Part shown: one piece after another, positions 7,040 through 12,575 of the stretch
Position numbering within the stretch: the stretch's first letter is position 1
Layout of the letters: each line of letters opens with the position of its first letter
Assembly: GCA_023271515.1 (NCBI GenBank)
Contig: JALPXQ010000037.1
Coordinates: 1-12,575 of the forward strand
Direction of reading: 5' to 3'
DNA from: Dehalococcoidia bacterium
GTDB taxonomy: Bacteria; Chloroflexota; Dehalococcoidia; SZUA-161; SpSt-899
Length of the DNA stretch: 12,575 bases
Made by a program: the position numbers and the translations under genes
The notes under the pieces: model-generated
Database searches by the model: none
Told to the model about the DNA's origin: nothing
Seen by the model: the letters and a program-made list of their open reading frames with translations, nothing else

Positions 7040-8845
7040 CTACGGGACGGTTACGCTCTTGGCCAGATTGGCCGGCAGATCGATGGGACAACCACGCTCT
7101 TTGGCGGTATAATAGGCCAGCAGTTGCAGCGCCACCGAATTCAAGAAGGGGGAAAATAGGGGGTCAACCTGTGGAAGGCGGATGACCGCATCGACAAACT
7201 GCTCGATATCCTCGTCGCCCTCCTCAGCCAGCGCGATGACCTGTGGCCCCCTGGCCTTTATCTCCTTTATGCTGGTGAGCATCGGCTCGTAGGTATCGTC
7301 CTTCGTAGTAATGGCGACAACCGGCGTAGTGCGGCCAAGCAGGGCAAAGGGACCATGTTTGAGTTCCCCCGCAGGATAGGCCTCGGCGTGAATATAGGAG
7401 ATCTCCTTCAGCTTCAAAGCCCCCTCCATAGCCACCGGATAATTGAGTCCCCGTCCGATAAAGAAGACGTTAGCATACGGCGACAACTCCCTGGCGTGCT
7501 GGGCGATCTTTCCCACCTCATCCAGCACCTGCTGCACCTTCGAGGGGAGCAACCTGAGCCCTTCTATCAAGCCCTCATAGACCATCATGTCGAGCGAGGC
7601 AAATGACATGGCCAACAGGTACAGCGCCACTAACTGGGTCATAAAGGTCTTGGTTGCCGCTACCCCTATCTCTGGCCCCGACCGGGTGTAGAAGACCTGC
7701 TCGGCGATGCGGGTGATGCTGCTTCCGGGCACGTTGGTGATGGCCAGGGTTGGGCATCCGAGCGCCCTGGCTTTCTTGATGGCCTGCAACGTATCGAGGG
7801 TCTCTCCTGATTGGCTGATGCCCCATACCCAGGTCTTGTCCATCGCCATGTCATAATGGTTGAATTCCGAGGCCACCTTTACCCTCACCGGAAGATGACA
7901 GAGCTTGCCGATAACGTATTCGCCAATCAAAGCAGCATGCCATGAGGTTCCACAGGCAACTATTAAGACGTCCTCCAGCCCTTCATCCTTCACCACATCC
8001 AGTGCTATCAGCGGTTCAATAAGTGAAATGTGTCCCTTAAGGGTATTTTCGATAGCTTTGGGCTGCTCATGGATCTCTTTGAGCATGAAGTGCTCATACC
8101 CGCCTTTCTGAGCTTCCTCCACACTCCACGGAATCACCTGCCGCTCTCGCTGAACCCTATCACCATTATTGGTGATAGTGATGCTCTCGCCTGATACGAC
8201 GGCGATATCACCATCTTCGAGATAGACTACACTACCGGTATAGTCTAGCACCGCTGCCACATCCGAGGCTACGAAATTCTCCTTATCTCCCACCCCGATT
8301 ATCAGCGGGCTTTCCCTCCGGGCAACGACAAGCTCCTCATGCCCGGCTACCATCACGATAACGGCATAGGTGCCCACTAGCTCTGCCAGAGCTCTAGCGA
8401 CTGCTCTCTCCAGATCTCCGCTATAGTAATTCTCGATCAGATGGGCGATGACCTCGGTGTCGGTCTCGGAGCTGAAGTGATGACCTTCCCTGCTCAGCTC
8501 GTCCCTGAGGCTCTGGAAGTTTTCGATCACTCCGTTGTGTACCACGGCGATCCTGCCGCTGCAGTCGAGATGAGGATGGGCATTAGCCGGGGACACCTCG
8601 CCGTGAGTAGCCCAGCGGGTATGCCCCATGCCTACCCTGCCGTGAACACAGGGGAGGTTCTTCTCCATATCCACCACCCGGCCGACATCCTTGTGCACCT
8701 CAATAGTGGGGGCGGTCTCCAGCGCGCTGTTCACCGAGATAGCGACGCCGCAGGAATCGTAACCACGGTACTCCAATCGCTTGAGCGATTCCAGCAGGAT
8801 CGGTTGGGAGTCCCTATAGCCGGCGTAGCCAACGATACCGCACAT
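7040..8845 (-). CDS. glmS: Glutamine--fructose-6-phosphate aminotransferase (isomerizing)
   Basis: This enzyme converts fructose-6-phosphate and glutamine to glucosamine-6-phosphate and glutamate, the entry step to UDP-GlcNAc. The start is set at 8845, not at an upstream ATG at 8911, because the mature enzyme needs Cys2 as the N-terminal nucleophile (M-CGIVGYAG). That gives 601 aa, the family length. The glutaminase domain covers about 2-240, with GHTRWATHG (74-82) and HNGVIENF (103-110). The two SIS sugar-isomerase domains cover about 290-601, with ACGTSWHA (297-304), SQSGETLDT (344-352), KEISYIHAEAY (480-490, likely catalytic Glu481), ELKHGP (494-499, His497) and a C-terminal ANLAKSVTVP (Lys596). 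The start codon lies 2 bp after the stop of the preceding GlmU-like gene (TAGTCATG), so translation is probably coupled. It draws on glutamine, which links it functionally, not in operon, to glnA. Confidence 0.97.
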   Translation of the reverse strand: MCGIVGYAGYRDSQPILLESLKRLEYRGYDSCGVAISVNSALETAPTIEVHKDVGRVVDMEKNLPCVHGRVGMGHTRWATHGEVSPANAHPHLDCSGRIAVVHNGVIENFQSLRDELSREGHHFSSETDTEVIAHLIENYYSGDLERAVARALAELVGTYAVIVMVAGHEELVVARRESPLIIGVGDKENFVASDVAAVLDYTGSVVYLEDGDIAVVSGESITITNNGDRVQRERQVIPWSVEEAQKGGYEHFMLKEIHEQPKAIENTLKGHISLIEPLIALDVVKDEGLEDVLIVACGTSWHAALIGEYVIGKLCHLPVRVKVASEFNHYDMAMDKTWVWGISQSGETLDTLQAIKKARALGCPTLAITNVPGSSITRIAEQVFYTRSGPEIGVAATKTFMTQLVALYLLAMSFASLDMMVYEGLIEGLRLLPSKVQQVLDEVGKIAQHARELSPYANVFFIGRGLNYPVAMEGALKLKEISYIHAEAYPAGELKHGPFALLGRTTPVVAITTKDDTYEPMLTSIKEIKARGPQVIALAEEGDEDIEQFVDAVIRLPQVDPLFSPFLNSVALQLLAYYTAKERGCPIDLPANLAKSVTVP

Positions 8846-8847
8846 GA

Positions 8848-10032
8848 CTAGATCACCAGGCCACCATCGGGTATGTTCTCGCCTATCACCTTCATCGGCT
8901 TTATACGGCAATGGTTACCGATGATAACACCAGGAGCAACAATCACATTGTCCGCAAGTTCAGAGTAGTTACCCACGATTGCACCCATCTTCACCTGATA
9001 ATATTCACCCTCGATCATCATAGTAGCCTCGCCGCTGCGGGCGGTGAAACGGCCACGGATGATTGCCCCGGGAGCGATAATGGAGTCTTGAATAGCGGAA
9101 CTCGGCCCAATGAGCACATTGTTGCCGATGATGGCATTCCTTACTATGCTGAAGGGAGAGATAACCGCGCCATTTCCTACGCTGGTAGAGGGGAAGATAC
9201 ACACACTGGGGCCGATCTCGCAATCGTCACCGATAAGGGCCGGCCCCACAAGGTAGCAATTTGACCTGATGACAGTTCCATCTCCTATCGATACAGCCCC
9301 CTTTACTACCGCACCCTCTTCTATGGTTCCCCCCAGGCTGGGAGAGATTCTGCTCAAGATAAGGTTGTTTAACTTCAAGATGTCCCAGGGATACACCGCA
9401 TCCAACCAGGTCCCGTCCGTTTCCTGAGCAAAGATGTCGCAGTCCATGGTGATCATTCTCTGGATAACCGAAGTCAACTTGACCTCATCATCGAGAAAAT
9501 CGAAAACCTCTCTGTTGAAGGCGTATATCCCGGTGTTTACCAGATTGCTTATCTTTTCCGCAGGCTTCTCGATGACCTCCCTGATCAAGCCGTCATGGAC
9601 GAGCACCACCCCGTATTTGGATATGTCCTCCTGTGTTTTTATCAGCATTGTATTTGCCGCGGCATTCACCAGCGGCGCGATGGTATTGGCATCGATGATG
9701 TTGTCCCCGGCAAGAACGAGAAATCTGTCGTCGGCCAAATCCCTGACCTGTCTCAAGGCATGGGCTGTGCCCAGTTGCTGAGGTTGAACGACGTAGTCGA
9801 TCTCCACACCGAACCCCTGCCCCGAGGAAAAATAGTCCTGCACCTGCTCTTTCTTGTAGCCAACAACCATTACTATGCGGCGGATGCCGTTCTGGGCCAG
9901 AGCCTCGACCACATATTGAAGGATGGGATTGCCGGCGATGGGCAACATCACCTTGGGGAGCAGTCCGGTAAACGGCTTCAGCCTCTGGCCTTCACCGGCG
10001 GCGAGTATAATCGCTTGCGTTATTCCTTCCAT
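8848..10032 (-). CDS. GlmU-like sugar-1-phosphate nucleotidylyltransferase with beta-helix domain (second paralog)
   Basis: A 394-aa protein from ATG 10032. An upstream in-frame ATG at 10056 has no ribosome site, whereas GGGAG lies six bases before 10032. The N-terminal half (about 5-230) is a Rossmann-type nucleotidyltransferase with LAAGEGQRLKPFT (10-22), PKVMLPIAGNPIL (26-38), LGTAHAL (87-93) and AGDN (108-111). The C-terminal half (about 235-394) is a left-handed beta-helix of hexapeptide repeats (IGDGTVI, IGDDCEIG, IGNNVLIG). The layout resembles the Sulfolobus bifunctional enzyme ST0452 more than E. coli GlmU. Where the paralog has the acetyltransferase HxxY motif, this protein has SAIQDSIIAPGAIIRGRF, so the GlmU catalytic His and Tyr are missing. 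It likely keeps uridylyl- or thymidylyl-transferase activity on a sugar-1-phosphate, and acetyl transfer is doubtful. The sugar cannot be read from the sequence. It is followed immediately by glmS. Confidence 0.9.
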   Translation of the reverse strand: MEGITQAIILAAGEGQRLKPFTGLLPKVMLPIAGNPILQYVVEALAQNGIRRIVMVVGYKKEQVQDYFSSGQGFGVEIDYVVQPQQLGTAHALRQVRDLADDRFLVLAGDNIIDANTIAPLVNAAANTMLIKTQEDISKYGVVLVHDGLIREVIEKPAEKISNLVNTGIYAFNREVFDFLDDEVKLTSVIQRMITMDCDIFAQETDGTWLDAVYPWDILKLNNLILSRISPSLGGTIEEGAVVKGAVSIGDGTVIRSNCYLVGPALIGDDCEIGPSVCIFPSTSVGNGAVISPFSIVRNAIIGNNVLIGPSSAIQDSIIAPGAIIRGRFTARSGEATMMIEGEYYQVKMGAIVGNYSELADNVIVAPGVIIGNHCRIKPMKVIGENIPDGGLVI

Positions 10033-10038
10033 CTTGTT

Positions 10039-10043
10039 CTCCC
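10039..10043 (-). promoter_or_regulatory. Ribosome binding site deciding the start of the second GlmU-like gene
   Basis: GGGAG on the minus strand, six bases before ATG 10032. The alternative ATG at 10056 has no purine-rich element at the right distance. The 93-bp spacer to the preceding gene holds nothing else I recognise. Confidence 0.65.
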
Positions 10044-10125
10044 AGGAACTTGACATAACACTGCGGCAAGTTCATTTTGCCTGGTCAGTTGACATTTCCC
10101 CAAATGCACTGCTCCAACTGCCCTT

Positions 10126-11328
10126 TCAGAGAATCCTTGCCCCAGGCCGGATGATGCCCTTCGCCACCACCCCGGGCCCGATGATGCTGTCATTTCCAAT
10201 GCTGCAGCCGACATTGAGGCAGGAGTTGATCCCCGTTTGAACCCCGTCGCCAACGATAGCTCCCAGCTTGCGCCGGCCGGTGTCAAGGCCGCCCACCTTT
10301 ATGGTCGCCTTATCCAGCCTCAAGTTAGCCACCTTCGTGCCCGCGCCGAGGTTGCAGTTTGCCCCAATAATGCTGTCGCCGATGTAATTATGGTGTGGGA
10401 TATTGGTGTCACTCATGACGATGGAGTTCTTCACTTCCACCGCGGTGCCGATGTGGCAGCCATCTCCGATGGCCGTGCCGGGGCGGATATAGCAGTTGGG
10501 ACCTATCTCGCAGTTTTCCCCGATGACCGCCGGTCCGACGATGTAAGACCCCGACCTTATCACAGTTCCCTTCCCGACCGACACCGAACCACTCAAAACT
10601 ACACGATCCTCTATCTCGCCCTGGATGGCCGGCTCCATCTGGATGAGCAGCTCCTCATTAGCCCGAAGCAGATCCCAGGGGTAACTGATATTGATCCAGG
10701 AAGCGATCAGCTCATAGGAGAGGGGAATTCCTCCCTCCATGAGCAACTGGAGCGAGTCGGTCAACTCGTATTCTCCCCGGGACGACTTATGGGTGGCGGA
10801 GAGGGCGGAGAAAATCTCTGGAGTGAGTAAGTATATTCCGGCGTTAACCAACTGCGTGGGTGGGGGTTCCGCCTTCTCGTAGATTCGTGCCACCTTTCCG
10901 TCTCTCACCTCCACCACACCCATATCCGTGGTGTCTTCCGTCTCGACCAGCCCCATAGTGTTCCCATCCCGGGTGATTATCCGGCGTATTTCCCCACTTG
11001 CGACTATGGCATCGCCATTGGCCAGGAGGAAACTGCCATCGATCAGGCCGCTTGCCGGTCTCAGGGCATCGGCAGTACCTGATTGCTTTCGCTGGGTCAT
11101 GTAATCGATGCTCACACCCCAGCGCTCGCCGCGGCCGAAGTGATTCCTTATCGCCTCATCACGATACCCGACGATGAATACAAAGTCTCTTATGCCGGCC
11201 TGTTTGATTTCCAGAACCAGGTGTTCCAATATGGGTCTACCGGCCAGGGGCACCATGACCTTAGGCCTGGTATAAGTGAGAGGATGCATCCTCTTCCCTT
11301 CGCCGGCGGCCAGGATAACTGCCTTCAT
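10126..11328 (-). CDS. GlmU-like bifunctional sugar-1-phosphate nucleotidylyltransferase/acetyltransferase (first paralog)
   Basis: A 400-aa two-domain enzyme and first gene of the operon. Residues 1-230 form the nucleotidyltransferase domain with LAAGEGKRMHPLT (6-18), RPKVMVPLAGRPILEH (21-36), SGTADALRP (83-91) and NGDA (104-107). Residues about 240-400 form a left-handed beta-helix with hexapeptide repeats. PHHNYIGDS (311-319), GANCNLGAGT (322-331) and VANLR (333-337) match the acetyl-transfer site of GlmU and of Sulfolobus ST0452: His312 and Tyr315 fit the catalytic HxxY, and Asn335 the conserved Asn. By family knowledge it would acetylate glucosamine- (or galactosamine-) 1-phosphate and form the UDP-sugar, and glmS in the same operon supports UDP-GlcNAc. 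No phosphoglucosamine mutase gene is in the window. The start has GGGAAG and AAGG just upstream. It is clearly paralogous to the next gene. Confidence 0.92.
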   Translation of the reverse strand: MKAVILAAGEGKRMHPLTYTRPKVMVPLAGRPILEHLVLEIKQAGIRDFVFIVGYRDEAIRNHFGRGERWGVSIDYMTQRKQSGTADALRPASGLIDGSFLLANGDAIVASGEIRRIITRDGNTMGLVETEDTTDMGVVEVRDGKVARIYEKAEPPPTQLVNAGIYLLTPEIFSALSATHKSSRGEYELTDSLQLLMEGGIPLSYELIASWINISYPWDLLRANEELLIQMEPAIQGEIEDRVVLSGSVSVGKGTVIRSGSYIVGPAVIGENCEIGPNCYIRPGTAIGDGCHIGTAVEVKNSIVMSDTNIPHHNYIGDSIIGANCNLGAGTKVANLRLDKATIKVGGLDTGRRKLGAIVGDGVQTGINSCLNVGCSIGNDSIIGPGVVAKGIIRPGARIL

Positions 11329-11356
11329 CCTTAATCTTCCCGAGTTCCTTATGGAG

Positions 11357-11385
11357 ATTATAACAGTTCACATGGTGAAGGTCTA
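11357..11385 (-). promoter_or_regulatory. Promoter of the GlmU-like/glmS operon
   Basis: Read on the minus strand, TAGACC (11380-11385) and a perfect TATAAT (11357-11362) are 17 bp apart, about 29 bp before the first start codon. It would drive the two GlmU-like genes, glmS and probably the penicillin acylase gene. The -35 box matches consensus at four of six positions. Confidence 0.6.
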
Positions 11386-11492
11386 GTGTCGACGAACAAA
11401 GCATGCTATAATCTTGGCGTAATCGATGATCACGCAGAACAAAGGCAAAAGGCTGAAGGCTGAAGGCGAAACGCGAAGGACGATATGCGACC

Positions 11493-11600
11493 GTGGAAAA
11501 GACTCTAAAGGTTTTCAACGAACTGGAGCTGACCTTGGGACATGAGTTCGGACAATGGAACTTTTCAGGAGGATTTAACGTCTTTGTTTATGGGAGGTGA
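11493..11600 (+). other. 35-codon ORF upstream of the transposase, possible gene remnant
   Basis: A frame from GTG 11493 to TGA 11598-11600 reads VEKTLKVFNELELTLG, a short stretch, then SGGFNVFVYGR and stop. The GGFxVFxYGR pattern vaguely resembles the start of small nucleotidyltransferase-fold proteins (GG-x-A-x-x-x-x-G), but the match is too short to assign. It has no good ribosome site, and its end lies inside the transposase's own ribosome site. It may be a gene fragment cut by the insertion element, or chance coding within the element's leader. Just before it (11451-11467) is a short imperfect repeat of ggctgaa. Confidence 0.2.
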
Positions 11601-11604
11601 ACCC

Positions 11605-12575
11605 ATGAACAAACAAATTATCAAGGTATCTGACATGCAAAGATTTGCCGCCGAATGCTTTGATCGGCCAGAAGAAAGTGAAAAGGCAACGCGTATTCTG
11701 AAAGGAATACTGGATGCCCGGTCTCCAAGGATTTCGGATATATCCCACGCTATGGAAGGAAGCTCAGAGGCCAACTACAAGACCATCCAAAGGTTTCTGG
11801 ATAGCAGTGATCCTAAGCAAGCCCTCCAGCGGCTTTATTGGGAAGAAACACCCTATGTCATCGGTGACCCTACTGATATTGAGAGATATCAAGCCAGGAA
11901 GACTAAGTATGTAGGCAAATTGAAAGACGGCAAAACGCCAGGTTTTCAAGTTCTGCCCTTGGCCTTTCCTTATCGGGGAAGAGCTATTCCCTTCACCTTC
12001 ATCACCTATTCGTCCAAGACAATTGAGGATGAGTGCAGCTCAAGGAATTTGCAGCACTACCGGATTATTGGGGAACTCGTGGAATCATTGGCCGGGAAGC
12101 CTTTGGTTCTGGACCGGGAGTTCAGCTATGAGAAGTTGTTCGAGAATATGGTACGAGAGGGGCTCAGCTTTGTCATCAGGCTGAATATGGGTAATCGAGC
12201 CACCATCACAGATGAAGAAGGGAGAAAAGTAACCCTCTCCATCTGTCCGGGGGAGAGGATATTCCTTAGAGGAGTGTATTATAAGGGGAAGGTGAGGGTC
12301 AATCTGGCAGGGCGATGGGACAGAGGGCTTAGAGAGCCCTTATGGGTGATCAGCGATCTGGAGCCTGAGGAGGCCATGGCAATTTACCAGGACAGGATGA
12401 AGATAGAGCAAAGCTTTAGAGATCTGAAGAGTTTGCTCGGATTGGATAAGATCATGAACAAGGGCCGGGAACGAATGGAGAAGATGGTGGCCATGATGCT
12501 TCTGGCCTATTCCATTGCGCTTCTGATCGGCGAGGAAATTCGAGACCGAGCATACAAAGGAAGGAAATGGAAGCT
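11605..12575 (+). CDS. IS4-type DDE transposase (3' end beyond window)
   Basis: An open frame from ATG 11605 runs off the right edge, showing 323 residues. GGGAGG sits seven bases upstream and supports this start over an in-frame ATG at 11590. The RNase-H-like DDE core is visible: a first acidic residue in VIGDPTDIERYQ (about 86-97), the second in PLVLDREFSYEKLF (Asp at about 171), and the IS4 signature Y-x2-R-x3-E-x6-K exactly met by YQDRMKIEQSFRDLK. These are the residues for cut-and-paste transposition. The N-terminal about 75 residues (helical, ILKGILDARSPRISDISHAM) look like the DNA-binding part of IS4-like transposases. No frameshift is seen in the visible part. The left terminal inverted repeat could not be placed without the right end. 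The family is certain to IS4-like level only, and whether the copy is complete is unknown. Confidence 0.88.
   Translation, partial: MNKQIIKVSDMQRFAAECFDRPEESEKATRILKGILDARSPRISDISHAMEGSSEANYKTIQRFLDSSDPKQALQRLYWEETPYVIGDPTDIERYQARKTKYVGKLKDGKTPGFQVLPLAFPYRGRAIPFTFITYSSKTIEDECSSRNLQHYRIIGELVESLAGKPLVLDREFSYEKLFENMVREGLSFVIRLNMGNRATITDEEGRKVTLSICPGERIFLRGVYYKGKVRVNLAGRWDRGLREPLWVISDLEPEEAMAIYQDRMKIEQSFRDLKSLLGLDKIMNKGRERMEKMVAMMLLAYSIALLIGEEIRDRAYKGRKWK
11605..12575 (+). mobile_element. Insertion sequence of the IS4 type, left part only
   Basis: The transposase coding region defines an insertion sequence whose right end lies outside the window. Its left boundary is somewhere in 11413-11604 but cannot be fixed, since no terminal repeat partner is visible. 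The interval given is only the transposase part. Confidence 0.6.

Noticed and set aside
8846..8911. Longer glmS reading frame starting at ATG 8911 with 22 extra residues
   Set aside because: It would overlap the upstream gene's end and mask the N-terminal Cys nucleophile. The M-CGIVGY start at 8845 is required for activity in this family.
9595..10053. Plus-strand frame of 152 codons opposite the second GlmU-like gene
   Set aside because: It lies fully antisense to conserved nucleotidyltransferase sequence, with no domain or ribosome site that I can see.
10033..10056. Alternative start ATG 10056 for the second GlmU-like gene
   Set aside because: It lacks a ribosome site, adds eight residues not typical of the family, and a well-placed GGGAG precedes ATG 10032.
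11407..11412. Plus-strand TATAAT that could be a promoter toward the transposase
   Set aside because: No convincing -35 element stands 16-18 bp upstream (TAGTGT at best), so it is not listed as a feature.
1..12575. CRISPR array, tRNA or rRNA genes, toxin-antitoxin or phage defence system
   Set aside because: No regularly spaced repeats, no tRNA-like or rRNA-like conserved sequence and no defence-type proteins were found. Nearly all of the window is explained by the metabolic genes and one transposase.

Overview
The window looks like a bacterial chromosome segment, most likely from Chloroflexota of the Dehalococcoidia type. That assignment is inference. It rests on an NrpR-type nitrogen regulator (common in methanogens, known in few bacteria, Dehalococcoides among them), an archaeal-like stand-alone glutamate synthase FMN domain, archaeal-style GlmU-like enzymes and moderate GC. 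No rRNA, tRNA, CRISPR array or phage gene was found, and no gene-free stretch exceeds 300 bases.

Left part, + strand (1-4386): a nitrogen-assimilation cluster. It starts with the last 30 codons of a probable P-II signalling protein. Next comes glnA (type I-alpha glutamine synthetase), interrupted by a one-base insertion in a run of seven C. A spacer holding a perfect 14-bp inverted repeat and a near-consensus sigma-70 promoter leads to nrpR, a single-sensor-domain regulator. A 32-codon ORF overlaps the nrpR stop and resembles the start of HisF. The cluster ends with a 525-aa FMN-binding glutamate synthase family protein. Together these genes would sense 2-oxoglutarate/ammonium status and make glutamine and possibly glutamate.

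Middle and right part, - strand (11328 down to 4396): an apparent four-gene operon behind a TATAAT promoter at about 11360. In transcription order it holds two paralogous nucleotidylyltransferase/left-handed beta-helix proteins (GlmU-like, of which only the first keeps the acetyltransferase His/Tyr), glmS, and a membrane-anchored penicillin-acylase-family Ntn hydrolase. The first three fit UDP-GlcNAc (or related amino sugar nucleotide) synthesis. The phosphoglucosamine mutase step is not in the window. The operon converges on the glutamate synthase gene with a 9-bp gap.

Right edge, + strand (11605-end): an IS4-type DDE transposase, cut by the window end, preceded by a divergent intergenic region with a short ORF of unclear origin.

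The points most worth a second look are the glnA frameshift, the HisF-like micro-ORF, the missing canonical cysteine triad in the glutamate synthase protein, and the apparent division of labour between the tandem GlmU-like paralogs. I see no clearly undescribed multi-gene system.
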